The position numbers and the translations under genes are program-made. Of a DNA stretch of 64,000 nt, positions 46,494 through 58,285 are shown one piece after another. The notes under the pieces are model-generated. The model was not told where the DNA came from and did no database searches. It worked only from the letters and a program-made list of their open reading frames with translations. The stretch's first letter is position 1. Each line of letters opens with the position of its first letter. Source of the DNA: Pycnopodia helianthoides (Eukaryota; Echinodermata; Asteroidea; Forcipulatida; Asteriidae); contig CM063248.1 in the NCBI GenBank assembly GCA_032158295.1, positions 12,104,657 through 12,168,656 on the forward strand, in the 5' to 3' direction.

Positions 46494-47458
46494 GGGAAAT
46501 TACAGCACCCTTTCAAAAAAAAAGTTACAGGCCTGAGGAAAATCAATGCTTTACCACTGTATTTAAGTACCATCAGTCATCACCTTTTCTTTTAAAGTTC
46601 CAGTATAAATTTACATTTTTCTCACTCACTGAAGACGAAATTTTGCATTCTCTTTCGAGAACAAAGTTCTAGCCTCCCAAAAACTTCAATGTTGTACACA
46701 CCATCATTTTATGTACTACCCCTTAAGGATCGAACATAAAAACCTCATTGCAACTGACCATCAACTGTCTGAAAGTTCACTGTATGTAAAGTTGGTTTAA
46801 TAACAATCAATTATGAATTCTTGGAAGTGTTTCCATTTGCTCTTGTCTCAAGAGAGATGATGTCTGGATGATCCCCAAATGATCTAAAGCCAACAGGCAC
46901 ACATTATAAAACATATTATGTAAATGTTATGCTAATATTACAGAAAATATGAGCACCTGTACATTGTAGGTAAGGTGATCTGTGCTAAATACAAAACTTT
47001 TGCGTGGGTAAGTATTCTGTCTTGTAAATTGTTATGGATAAAGTTGTTTATTTCCAAGGTTTCATGTAAATCAACGAATCGATTTAACTAATCTCGGACA
47101 GTTTCATTGATTTTCTCATGATTTAAAGATATAAAAAACAGGATTGGTAGAGCTGACAAAAGAGTCACAGACAGTGTTCATGTTTTGTGTGATCAACCAG
47201 ATACATGAAAGGAAAAAACCTGTGAAAATTCAGACTTAATCTGTTGTGTGAGTTAGGAGAAAATAGTGAAAATCATGCACAATTTTCAGCAGGTAAATAC
47301 ATCGTCCTTATAGTTGCAACAACCAAAATCAGCTTTTGAGTTTTAATTAGGTTTGCAGTATACAGTTTTCCCAAATACCCATTTCAGAGGGAAGTAAACA
47401 ATTATGTTTTTTATTCTTGCCAATCCTGTTAAACAGGTGCAAAGTGTCTTGTGACTGG
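46494..47458. other. Unassigned DNA
   Basis: No gene seen. Confidence 0.4.
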
Positions 47459-48955
47459 CACTCGGACTCAACTCAAGACTAAGACTCGAGTTTGACTCAA
47501 AAGACTCTAGACTCAAACTTGAACTAGATCCAAGTAACACGACTCAGGACTCAGCTCTGGCTTGACCTAAGTGACTCACAACTCAGACTCAGGTCTTGCT
47601 TGACCTTAGTGACTCAAGACTCAGACTCAGGTCTGGCTTGACCCAAGTGACTCAGAACTCAGACTCAGGTCTGGCTTGACCCAAGTGACTCAAGACTCAG
47701 ACTCAGCTCTAGCTTGACCCAAGTGACTCAGAACTCAGACTCAGCTTTGGCTTGACCTTAGTGACTCAAGACTCAGACTCAGTTCTGGCTTGAGCCAAGT
47801 GACTCAGAACTCAGAATCAGCTCTGGCTTGACCTTAGTGACTCAAGACTCAAACTCAGCTCTGGCTTGACCCAAGTGACTCAGAACTCAGACTCGGCTCT
47901 GGCTTGACCTAAGTGACTCAGAACTCAGACTCAGCTTTGGTTTGACCTTAGTCACTCAAGACTCAGACTCAGCTCTGGCTTGACCCAAGTGACTCAGAAC
48001 TCAGACTCAGCTTTGGCTTGACCTTAGTGACTCAAGACTCAGACTCAGTTCTGGCTTGAGCCAAGTGACTCAGAACTCAGAATCAGCTCTGGCTTGACCT
48101 TAGTGACTCAAGACTCAAACTCAGCTCTGGCTTGACCCAAGTGACTCAGAACTCAGACTCGGCTCTGGCTTGACCTAAGTGACTCAGAACTCAGACTCAG
48201 CTTTGGCTTGACCTTAGTCACTCAAGACTCAGACTCAGCTCTGGCTTGACCCAAGTGACTCAAGACTCAGACTCAGCTCTGGCTTGACCTTAGTGACTCA
48301 AGACTCAGACTCAGCTCTGGCTTGACCCAAGTGACTCAGAACTCAGACTCAGCTCTGGCTTGACCTTAGTGACTCAGAACTCAGACTCAGCTCTGGCTTG
48401 ACCCAAGTGACTCAGAACTCAGACTCAGCTCTGGCTTGACCTAAGTGACTCAGAACTCAGACTCAGCTTTGGCTTGACCTTAGTCACTCAAGACTCAGAC
48501 TCAGCTCTGGCTTGACCCAAGTGACTCAAGACTCAGACTCAGCTCTGGCTTGACCTTAGTGACTCAAGACTCAGACTCAGCTCTGGCTTGACCCAAGTGA
48601 CTCAGAACTCAGACTCAGCTCTGGCTTGACCTTAGTGACTCAGAACTCAGACTCAGCTCTGGCTTGACCCAAGTGACTCAGAACTCAGACTCAGCTCTGG
48701 CTTGACCCAAGTGACTCAAGACTAAGACTCAGCTCTTGCTTGACCCAAGTGACTCAGAACTCAGACTCAGCTCTGGCTTGACCTTAGTGACTCAGACTCA
48801 GCTCTGGCTTGACCTAAGTGACTCAGAACTCAGACTCAGCTCTGGCTTGACCTTAGTGACTCAGACTCAGCTCTGGCTTGACCTAAGTGACTCAAGACTC
48901 AGACTCACCTCTGGCTTGACCTGCATGTAAGTGACTCAAGACTCAGACTCAGCCT
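47459..48955. repeat. 38-bp tandem array with 266-bp higher-order period
   Basis: Unit GACTCAGAACTCAGACTCAG plus CTCTGGCTTGACCCAAGT, about 37 copies after a degenerate lead-in (47459-47530). Variant states (CCCAAG or CTTAG; AGAACTC or AAGACTC; CTCTGG or CTTTGG) recur with an offset of 266 bp, seven units. The CTTTGG variant lies at 47745 and 48011, and, with GTCACTC, at 47935, 48201 and 48467. Most units contain TGACTCA at the junction GTGACTCA. Short repeated frames (LDLSDSELRLSSGLT) are by-products. Confidence 0.95.
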
Positions 48956-50948
48956 AAATGACTTGACAACAACACTAGTCCTATACAGTTTCTTGAAAAC
49001 TGGATGACTTGAATTTAATGCATTATTCGATACCCAGGCTAACCTTGTGCCATCTCTTTAAATAAGCTGTAGAGAAAAAGAGTGATATATCAACCATGAC
49101 AATACAATTGCAATGGGATAGATTAGCTTTATAAATTCACTTTATTTATTTGCATGCTGTCAGTGAGCATGGCCAAATCAGAAACAAGACTGCTTGAACT
49201 TTAATCTCTCTTCCAATTAAAAACAGAACCTGAATGGCAACCAAGTTTAACTGTCGAGGCTTAGCCCATTAAATAAAGAACTATGTCAATAGTTAAAACA
49301 TGGAAACCGTTTCGTTGAGCTCTTGAAGTAGGTTTGAGAATAGAATTGGAATTTCGGATTAAAATTGGGTTTTGGGCTCGGATTAGAGTTGGGGTTGGTG
49401 TTGAGGTTTGGTTTGGGTTTTGGTTTAGTTTTATAAGTAGCTTGGGTTAGGGTTTGGTTTTGTACCCTCCCTTCTCTTTTGTTTAATTGCAATTGGTGCA
49501 TGTTCAGACATTATATAAAAAAAAATTGTATTCTGATAAAGTATTTCTTTTAAAAATTACATCTATTTGGGGCTTTGAAGTACTTATTGATACAAACTAC
49601 GTTAAGTCATTTCAAGTTTTATAACAACCCCTATAAGTATGAGCAATGCATTTTAAATTTCAACCCCTTATTTATTCCAATAATTGATATGGAAAATTAA
49701 TGCAAGTGAGCATTCTGGACTCCCAAGTTCTTGATTTCTCGCCCTAATTGTCAGATTTGAAGAAGACATTTTTCATTGATCACATTTTATAAACAATTTT
49801 GTACATCTCTGTATTGAGCCTATCAACCGGAATGAAATGTGACCCTTGAAAATTGTAGGTACATTTTTTGAGGACAAAGGCTGACCTACATAGCACATAG
49901 CCTTTCTCAGGCCGCTAAATAGCAATCTTACTGACTTCTTGGGGCAGAAAAACAGAAATCAGATTAAAAAGGGGAGACTATCAATAAAGCTTGCTTCAAC
50001 GACTTCAACCAAGGTCTTATCTTGCCACCATACCTCACATGAAATTGTTTTAAAAACCTTGGTATTATTAGCAACAAGGACAATATGGCTAAGAGCATGA
50101 CCCACTGACAGCCTTAAGCATGTTTATGAGCACTCATACTAGGCAGTCCCACTGTTTACACCTTAGATTCATGAAAACATCTGACAGGTGTGTAATGACT
50201 TGATGTATCAAGTGGTAATGCATTTCATGGAAGGGGGAAATGTGCGACTGTTATACAAATCGGTCCCATGAGTATGGGGGCGGGGTGAACACACGTTAAC
50301 GTGGTAATGATAATAGAGCTTATCATTGCTACAGGCATGACAGCTTGATTGGGCCCATCGCTGGCAAGTTTCACCTGGCAAATGATTTTTGTTTTCTTGG
50401 AGGTGTTGTTTTTCTTCTTCTGTAGAGAACATCAATTCCCATCGTCTGGTTTTCAGTAAACACACAACCAAACTGAAGAAATTTAATCAACTACCTGGAA
50501 ACGTTTTCATGAAAACACCAAAATGATTAATGTTTAATCAGAGAGATACCGAGCAAGATCATTTTGTACTTAGATCAAGAGTGATGGGCCAATTTTTCTG
50601 GCACATAAGTCAGAGAAGTATTAAACAATAACGTTACTACACATGTACATGCAGTAATATACCTTTTAACAAGCGTAGTAAGAAGCCATTTTTTAAAAGA
50701 CGACTGTATGCTCAAGCTTCGTTTTATCTTAAATGTTACTAAGTATGTCACAAAAATAATTGCTTGATGCATTGATCTGCCTTGTACATATTAACAGAGC
50801 GGTAATCAGGAAACGTATACTAAAAGTCCAACAGGCGCTGCGAGGTAGAACTTGGCTGAAACTTACGTCACTTGTTTATTTCAGACGAGACAAAAATGAC
50901 TGCACAACACATTTATCTGAGCTAAAAGGGAACATTGCTAGAAGGGAA
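48956..50948. other. Unassigned DNA
   Basis: No gene recognised. At 49330-49465 the plus strand is T/G-rich with degenerate GGGTTTTGG and GGTTAGGGTTTGG words. A minus-strand stretch at 50208-50370 begins after a reasonable acceptor (ATTTGCCAG|GTGAAACTTG) and stays open, reading VKLASDGPNQAVMPVAMI before a stop near 50228. It is too weak to call. Confidence 0.35.
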
Positions 50949-51072
50949 CTGGGCCCAGTTTCATGATCTGCTTAAGGCGGAGTTCTGCGCTTATGGCACC
51001 CTGTAAAGCGTGTGATTCTATGGGCCGTAAGCGCAAACTCAAACGCCAGCAGTGCCAAGAAACTGGGCCCAG
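50949..51072. mobile_element. Short TIR element, 14-bp perfect ends
   Basis: CTGGGCCCAGTTTC at 50949-50962 is repeated in inverse as GAAACTGGGCCCAG at 51059-51072. Interior words CTTAAGGCGGAGTTCTGCGC and AGCGCAAACTC suggest further inner inverted pairing. Length 124 bp. Confidence 0.7.
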
Positions 51073-51239
51073 ATTACATGCATTTTGGCTGACTGGCGGT
51101 TCTGCGAGGCCAAACTGGGCAGAACTAAGCTACTTGCTTTCTTGCAGGTTTGATTTGTTTAACTTTAGTGACGGCTTTACAACTTGGCCTTGTTGTTGCC
51201 TTTCAAAATGTTGTTTTTGTTTTCCTTCCTTTAAAGGGA
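51073..51239. other. Unassigned DNA
   Basis: Nothing recognised. Confidence 0.4.
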
Positions 51240-51345
51240 CACAGAGTGGTTTTCCTTATACTTTGTAAACTAACACGATCCATAATTTTGGTTCTACAAA
51301 ATGGCAGACCGTGATAGTTTCACAAAGTAAGAGGAAAACCACACA
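51240..51345. repeat. Short inverted-repeat element
   Basis: GTGGTTTTCCTTATACTTTG (about 51247) pairs with CAAAGTAAGAGGAAAACCAC (about 51322) around a core of about 55 bp containing AAATGGCAGACCGTGATAG. Probably a small MITE. Confidence 0.6.
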
Positions 51346-52169
51346 ATTTCGAGGGATATTTGTGTGAATCACTATTTTCTATTTTTAAAACATCTTTCCA
51401 ACCATATCAATTTTATAGCCCAAAGCGCCAAAGAGCCCAACCTGCAGGCGTTGCGTCCCTTGAACCTGGTTTTAATAAGACACAGAAAACAATCCAAGTA
51501 AACCATAAGAAAAACAAAAAATTGAAGTTGTTGACAATTTGACTAATAAAGTTAAGCCAAAACACTCCAACGTGTGTTTCTTAAAGCATGTCAAATTAAG
51601 CAGATCACCCAACGCTTTTGACAGTGAGTGGCACGCAGTTATTCCACGTCACTCTGTGTAAGTACACCCCAAGGCCCATACTCAGCTGCAATGTAGACGG
51701 AGCAAATGTGACAAAATCAATGATCATTTAGTTTCTAGGTTGGAGTATATGGGCACAGCATAAAAAACAAAAAGACATAGCCTGGAAAGAGCAATACATG
51801 TACATACGCAGTGCTCCCTCCTAGGATGGTTAAAACCCTTTACTGAGAATTACACTGAAAATTACACCAATGTTGTACGAGTCCTCTGGTTACAGTCATC
51901 TTTAATAGGTGGTCTGGGAGAGGGCGGGGGTGGGAGGGGGATTCGGATACAACAAAGCTGCTCAGAGGCAGATATCAGCGCACTGCCTGATACAATAAAC
52001 AGATGGCTGGAATGGTTCCACCTCATCACAGGGTTGGATGTGTGTGGACTTTGTTGACACTCACGCTAAGCCATGTGGAAGATTTTGTATGCTAGGTATG
52101 GTAAAGATTTTTTTCCTAGCCCATTGAAAACCACAACAACCCTGGGAACTGACCCACCTCTTATATATG
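51346..52169. other. Unassigned DNA
   Basis: No gene recognised. The four bases before 52170 (TATG, 52166-52169) are the left target duplication of the LTR that follows. Confidence 0.4.
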
Positions 52170-52885
52170 TGTGACAGTCATGAAACTATCTTGCGCATGC
52201 CCGCAATCTATTTTTAGTAGCTTTAATATGTTACGTAATATTACCAGAGTAGCGCCCTCAGCGATTTCATTTTCGCGGGCTTCCGTTCATAATATCCTAA
52301 GATGAAGACCTAAGAGCATCATGTTTATCTTCGTCAACAGGTAATTATGTTTTATCTTACTTATTGCTTACAAGTATCATCATATTCCGTTTACCTTCAT
52401 AGTCTAAGTTGTATATAATATCTGCTAAATCATTGATTTATTGACTCGTTTGCCATGGATACCGGAGACAAACGGAGAACCAGCTTTATACCATTTTCAT
52501 GTCCTTAAGACAAGTTATGTATTCGTTGTTGTAAATTCCTTTGGAACGAGGCAGTCCCTTCATTTACATGTACAACCTATTTATTGAATAAGCTCTGCTT
52601 TGGATCCAGCTTATTAAGTTAATTGATAATTTCCGAGATGATTCTCAAGATGGCGGACGCCGCCCAGATTATGGCGCGAACCGCAGAGAGAGTTGAAAGT
52701 TCAGTTATTAGTATTCATGTAACCTTTTATAATTATAATAATGTAACACGTACATAATATCCTACAACGAAGACCTAAGAGCATCATGTTTATCTTCGTC
52801 AACAGATACTGTAAATAAACTACCAGCGTTGAGATAACAGAACAGCCGTGTCAAGTGTGAGAAGTATTAAGTCAGAGGGGTCACA
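52170..52885. mobile_element. Probable solo LTR, 716 bp
   Basis: The segment starts TGTGACAGTC and ends GGGGTCACA, a 6-bp TGTGAC/GTCACA terminal inverted repeat of the TG...CA type. It is flanked by the 4-bp direct repeat TATG (52166-52169 and 52886-52889). Inside, a 52-bp block (ATAATATCCTA, then GAAGACCTAAGAGCATCATG and TTTATCTTCGTCAACAG) occurs at about 52289-52340 and 52755-52806. There are a TATA-like TTTATAATTATAA near 52726 and a CAAGATGGCGGACG word near 52649. No internal retroviral-type genes are in the window, so recombination to a solo LTR is the simplest reading. Family not identified. Confidence 0.6.
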
Positions 52886-52889
52886 TATG

Positions 52890-53475
52890 TGGAATGGTCC
52901 AGTCAAGGAGTTTAACCCGCTGTGGACTTTGCAACTGGGAAAAACAATGTAATACATAACTTGTGACTCCTGTAGGAGGACACTGGGCTCATAACAGGGT
53001 CTTAAACCACCATGTACCCTTTGATTACATGGCCATTAGGCAAGCAGTTTCTTAACTAGTGAGGCTAACCTCTTTAAAAACCTGTGTGATGCCATGAGAC
53101 TGTTTGAAACAATCTATTTATAAACAAATGTTGTGTACTCGCCCAAAATTTGGTCACAAATCTCAAAAATTCCAAGTTCCCTATTGAGACCTCGCCAAAT
53201 AGCATGGCAAATGGTCACACTAAACTAGCTTGATTCTTTGGCTAAAAAAGTTCCATTAACCCTCCTACTCTCAGTGACTCTTGGCAACGAGTTGACCAAA
53301 CATTTGAAACCATTCGACTGCCAAGGTTGTGTACGGTGGCACAACTGTGCACAGAACTAACTGTATACTGTGTGCATGCATTCCCTCATGGTATCATAAT
53401 ATTGCAGGCTGGCATAGTTTATCTATCATTCAAAACCACAGTGAATGGTATTGAATGGTCAGACAGCAAGAGGTA
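52890..53475. other. Unassigned DNA
   Basis: No gene recognised. Confidence 0.4.
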
Positions 53476-53479
53476 ATGC

Positions 53480-54135
53480 AGGGGCGGGCGGGGGGGCCGG
53501 GCCCCCCCCCACTTTTTTTGAAAAAAAAAAAGTGAAAAAAAAAGTGGATTGTTTTTTTTTTTTTTATTAAAAAAAAACTATCTGCCTGCTCAAAAATTGG
53601 CCACAAGTGTGTGTGGTGTCTTTTCTTCCTTTTAGGCACATGGAGGCTTGGTTTTTCACCCCTCAAAATGCCAAAAGCTCAGAGCTTCAGGGGGCTTCTT
53701 CGCCCCTGGACCCGAACATCGATGTTACAGAAATGTTTCCAGTAATCTGATTTCCAATAAGAGTGTGTCTATTTCTCTGTTTTATAGGCATATGCAGGCT
53801 TGATTTTTCACCCCACAAAAAGCCAAAAGCTCAGAGCTTCCGGGGGCTTCGCCCCCTGGACCCTTATCATCGATGTTCCAGTAAATTTAGAAGATTTATA
53901 TGGATCTGATTTCCCATAAAAGTGTGTCTATTTCTCTGTTTTAAGCACATTGAGGCTTGGATTTTTAACCCCACAGAACGCCAAAGGCTCAGAACTTCAG
54001 GGGGCTTTGCCCCCTGAACCCCACCAGGGGCCGTAAGGCCGGCCCTTGGACCCCACCCATTTTTTGTCTTCCCTCTAATTACCGTTGTGCCCCCCCGGTA
54101 AAAAATCCTGGATCCACCCATGCCCCCCCACTTTT
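53480..54135. repeat. Three tandem units of about 155 bp in a G/C-tract repeat
   Basis: Units begin near 53633, 53787 and 53943 (GGCTTGGTTTTTCACCCC or close variants; AAAGCTCAGAGCTTC; GGGGGCTTCGCCCCCTGGAC, itself a hairpin; GTGTGTCTATTTCTCTGTTTT). The left border holds runs of G, C and A (53482-53575). The right border reads GGTAAAAAATCCTGGATCCA followed by CCCATGCCCCCC, typical of ends of some invertebrate repeats. A minus frame at 53867-54121 starts in the border and is not a gene. Confidence 0.75.
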
Positions 54136-55328
54136 AAATACCTTCCGGCGGGCCTGGTTAATGGCCACTTTTTAATAAAACATACTTTTAAAGACAGTGT
54201 GTTGGTGTAAGCGGGTGTGTAGATTCCAATCTGGCTGAACTCAATCATGTTTTCCAGCTGGCTTGATGGCTTGAAATCTATATCTGATGGTTTAGACTAT
54301 TTGAAAGGGACCATGTCCACCCCCCTGCCCCCGAGAAAATATTACACCATTTTTAAAATGCACTGAAAACAATGCTTTGGTGTAAGTGTGTGCTTCCAGA
54401 TGGCTTGATGGCTTGGAATTTGTTTTGTTTTGTTTTATTGAGAGTCTATATCTGATGGCTTAAAACATTTGAAAGGGATTGTGGTTCTCCCTCCAAAAAA
54501 TATTACACACTACTACTAATAGTATGTAATATTATGTAATGTGTGTTGATTCTGATGGTGTACCGCAGGGTTTTAAATAAAACTGCAAACAAGTTTACAA
54601 ATTGAACTAACATAATTTTTAATTTACACATTATGTGTAAATTAAAACTTTTGCTTGATCTAAATTGAAACATTCATCTTCTCAGAAATTTAGAAGTGAA
54701 ACAACATCAATTACTATTCATTGCCTTTGGGCTGGTTTGTGCTTCCTCTTAATTACTTTTAAAAACCTGCACGTTATAGAGCTCTGTAAATATATCGCTG
54801 ATGAGTTGTGATGATTCTTATAATTGCCTGTCCCTTCCAGGGCTCAGAGTTCATGGAAATCTAGATGACAGGTAATGGCTCTGTACTTTCGGAATTTATT
54901 TTTACAAGACCTCAAAATATCCCTTTCTTCTTTATGTTTGCTGAAACTTTGAATGGATAATAAGAATTCAATCAAAAGTACATATGTGTTTGGTAAAACA
55001 CTAGACTGCAGGACGTCATTTACTTATTTAAACTTATTTCTACATAGGGTAGCCCAATCAACCAAAGATGTTTTTTAAGGGGCTGTGTTGCGTAAAAAAA
55101 TTGTTTGGTTGTGAGGTCACTGGCTGAGAACTGCAATTACTGACTGGCAGTCCAGTGGGTATTTCAAGCCCTGTGGTTAGATATAAAATGAGATTTAGAG
55201 TTATTGTTGACTCTTTGTGTAGGAGAATCTGTCAAAGACATCTACAACTAATATGAAGTGTCTATTGCCTCGATTAAGTTCAGCCTCAATTTAACCAAGG
55301 AGTAATCACTGCTGCTGTATCTTAACAG
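54136..55328. other. Unassigned DNA
   Basis: No gene recognised. A possible 31-nt exon-like piece at 54840-54870 (after TCCCTTCCAG, before GTAATGG) is out of frame with the next candidate exon. A short direct repeat of 'GGCTTGATGGCTTG' words occurs near 54251 and 54402. Confidence 0.35.
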
Positions 55329-55532
55329 GAACGTCTTGAATATAATGAGGCAAGGAGAGCATGGCATCTTGAGGTGCAGGTGAACAACCTCAAACAGACA
55401 ATGTTGTCGATAAAGAAAACGACGAGGACACATGGAAGTATCATCAAGCAGAGTGGCATGTACCTCCCCTTATTACGGCTGCACTCAAGTGAGCATCGAG
55501 ATTCAAGAAAAGCCATAGAGGCATCCTCTTGA
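55329..55532 (+). CDS. Candidate terminal exon, 67 codons
   Basis: A strong acceptor (TGCTGCTGTATCTTAACAG|GAACG) opens a frame of 67 codons ending TCCTCTTGA. It begins ERLEYNEARRAWHLEVQVNN, charged and Leu-spaced like a coiled-coil edge. It continues through KQTMLSIKKTTRTHGSII and MYLPLLRLHSSEHRDSRKAI. No polyadenylation signal close by; upstream coding exons are not found in the window. Family unknown. The opposite strand is also open (55322-55579), which weakens the coding case. Confidence 0.3.
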   Translation, partial: ERLEYNEARRAWHLEVQVNNLKQTMLSIKKTTRTHGSIIKQSGMYLPLLRLHSSEHRDSRKAIEASS

Positions 55533-56048
55533 GACTCCTCTCGACTATGCCGAGAAAAATGAGGCTGGAAAACATCCATTGAGGAAAAAACTCAGAAACC
55601 CTTGCGAGTCTATCTGCGATCACAATGGAGGAATGTTGGAGAATCGCTGGATGTGGACCGAACAGCCTTGCAATCTACCTCCCCCTCCCTTGTGGTTACA
55701 TTCTTCATAGGTGAATAGCAAAAATGACCTTAATTATCAGAAGGCCCTTTACAGCAGCTTCAAGAAGATGAAAATTGAGGTCTTGATAATAAAAGGATAT
55801 TGCTGTTTTTGGCACTTCTGCCGATATTGTTATTTATTGGTACGGTGGTGAGGCATGTTCGTTACCTAAGCAATCTGAAAGCGAATGGCTTTCTTGACAT
55901 TTAAATCTAGGGACTCAGGCTATTTGTGTAAAGCCATTCATTCAGTACGTACTTTAAGTCGAGAGAGCACATTAGATTGAAAACCTGGAGTACTGTGTAC
56001 ATAAAGGTCAATAACTATACTAGTTTACAATTACACTAAAGGTCCTTC
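55533..56048. other. Unassigned DNA
   Basis: Could include 3' UTR of the candidate exon; nothing recognised. Confidence 0.35.
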
Positions 56049-56221
56049 ACTGCTAAAAATGGCATTCTTTAAATAAGGAAGAGTCTTCTTTCAAGAAAAC
56101 TTTTCTTGTGTCACTTCCAAAAATCTTTGTAGAACAATTTTCTAGGGAGTGACACAAGAATGTTTTTTCTTGAAATAATTTTTTTCTTCTTCTTATTTCA
56201 AGAATGCAATTTTCAGCAGTG
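56049..56221. mobile_element. Palindromic MITE, about 170 bp
   Basis: CACTGCTAAAAATGGCATTC through CTTGTGTCACTT (56049-56117) is matched in inverse by AGTGACACAAGAATG through GAATGCAATTTTCAGCAGTG (56155-56221), with several small indels. Only about 35 bp separate the arms. Non-coding foldback. Confidence 0.8.
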
Positions 56222-56384
56222 TTGGGTTGGTATAGCAGTTTGGGACCACTTTTTTTCTTTATCTGGGACTGCTGTTACATTACTTGTACCAGATCATTTG
56301 CTTTCATTCACTTGCAATTAACTTATTCCTTAATTAAATAAAAAGAACTAATAATAAAGAGTTCTAACAATAACAATTATAACT

Positions 56385-56655
56385 ATAATTTGTATTTATT
56401 ATGTGCTTTCTCAAGCCAGGTGGGTCCCTCAGAGTGATTTTTTTTCTTCTTGGAGGTTGCTAATCATTCACACCATCAACAATCTCTACCCTCGCAGGTG
56501 CCTATTTACTCTTGGGTGATGAGAAGCAATTATAGTTAAGACCCTTGCTGATGGACACAAATGTCACAACTGGTATTCAAACCCACACTTCAACGACACA
56601 ACCAAGAGAACTTGAGTTTGAGGCTCTAGATTGCTTTCCCACGACACGCCACTAG
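56385..56655 (-). mobile_element. tRNA-headed SINE
   Basis: Minus strand: head near 56650 (AGTGGCGTGTCGTGG), a degenerate B box GTGTGGGTTTGAATACC, then ACATTTGTGTCCATCAGCAA. The body contains TTGCTTCTCATCACCCAAG and GAGTAAATAGGCACCTGCG. The 3' end reads AAAGCACATAATAAATACAA, an A/T-rich tail. Related head and junction sequences are at 36.96, 37.99 and 58.5 kb. tRNA stems are decayed. Confidence 0.65.
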
Positions 56656-57414
56656 TACGCATAGACATAAAATGTACGCATTGAACAAAAAGGTGGCAAG
56701 GAATCAACGTACAGACTTTGAAGACGAGCATTCCAAACATGGAGAAAAAAAACAAACATAAGGAAATCCTTCCAACTCAAAATAGAAAACATGCAAGCCA
56801 TGGGGCAAGAATGGCAGAAAACAATTGGACTACAAAGACCAAACGAACTTCAACCTGGAAATTGTTAGTTCATTAAAGACATTTTGAAATAAAAGGACAA
56901 AATCCTGTATCTTGTAACAATCTTGTAACAATGTACATCTTGTAACAACGCAGGGCCAATTCTTCACAGAGGCAATAGAAGCATTTACCTCCATGCCTCT
57001 GGTCATTGCCTTGGTGCCCCTTAAAAATACCCTTTTACAAATTTAACCTCACTGATAGAATTGCCCTTTATAAAGCATCAGGACTGCCAATGTACACTGG
57101 TAAATTCTTGCACTTAAATGCAAAATGAACGGCTGTTGTCTACTTTTTAACATGATGACTTTTTAATGCAGGAGAAAAGTTGAGCATTGAGCAAGTGTTT
57201 CTTTGAGAATTCATGTATGCAAGAAATAGTTTTGGGACTTGCCTTCAACTAATGTTTTGCAGAATCTCAAGGTCTCGTCAGAATTATCAGTTTCTGTCAT
57301 AAGAAATGCCTTTGAAGGATGAAAAAGAGATTTGTGATAAAACTACACAAAAACGTGTTCCAGTTTTGAACCTTGTGCAGATGCTTACTGGTGTGACGTG
57401 ACAATTCACCAATA
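56656..57414. other. Unassigned DNA with a dispersed repeat
   Basis: 56955-57075 is the inverse counterpart of 37250-37400 (GGTCATTGCCTTGGTGCC, AATACCCTTTTAC, GAATTGCCCTTTATAAAG). A CTTGTAACAA word repeats three times near 56913-56946. No gene. Confidence 0.45.
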
Positions 57415-57560
57415 GGCTAGGCCTAAATTCATAAGGCTGCTTCGGCACAAACAGCACAACAAAACTATGACTAAGGTTACCAGCCAAGATACAATGTCAC
57501 ATGTACCATCTGTGACTGGAATCCTACTCATTTTGGCTTGGCAGAAAAAATGGTAAACAA
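57415..57560. mobile_element. MITE fragment, 'GGGCCCAATTTCATAGAGC' family
   Basis: TAAATTCATAAGGCTGCTTC, GCACAACAAAACTATG, AAGGTTACCAGCCAAGATAC, CATCTGTGACTGGAATCC and a degenerate AAATGGTAAACAATT match the element at 46295-46493 in inverse order. Ends are decayed. Confidence 0.6.
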
Positions 57561-58285
57561 TTCGTTCTGCTCAAGCTGTTATGCGAGTTAGCAATAAGAA
57601 ATACCCTGGTAAAGTAAAACAAATAAGCAAATTCCTTTCGGAACTAATGCCAATGATTCCAGCAGTATGCACAACTGTAGTCAAGGCTTGGATAAATTTT
57701 TGAGTTGAAATCATGATTTGTTATGTACTGTAGGATGCATTTTTACAATGATAGGAATTTGGTTGCCAAGGTCAAAAGTTTCTCGGATTATAATGGCACT
57801 TCACTTTGAAGTAAAGCCGATTGTTGAGGTTCACATTTTCTATAAAAAATAAAGAGCAGAAGTCATTTTCAAAACATCTTCGACTGCGACGTTGTCAACA
57901 AACATGATAATGTATGTACAATGTGTGTGTAGAACTTGTTTATAATTTGATCGTTCTTTTGTGTTAAGATCTTTAAAGGTTCAGAATTTGTTGTAACTGT
58001 AGATAAAAAAAACTAGGTGCCAACTACAGGATTTTGAAAAACTAGCAACACTTTTACCGCTGCTGGCACATGTTAAAATGACAACACTATGGCTTCATCT
58101 GTGGGATGACACTTTTCATTGCAACAAAGTGGCTATACAGAAATGATGTCACAAATGATGTCACATAGGGGAGGACATCTTGATGGCTTTTCCCAAATCT
58201 CTATGAAAAGCACTGGAGAAGTGTTTCCACGGATCTATCAATAAGGTGCTCAAGGCGCTTGAACAAAGAGGAACACTTTCAAAGA
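57561..58285. other. Unassigned DNA
   Basis: No gene seen. Confidence 0.4.

Noticed and set aside
49330..49465. Telomere-like GGTTAGGG/GGGTTTTGG words
   Set aside because: The words are degenerate and not in phase; only one TTAGGG match is clear. It is more likely a simple GT-rich tract.
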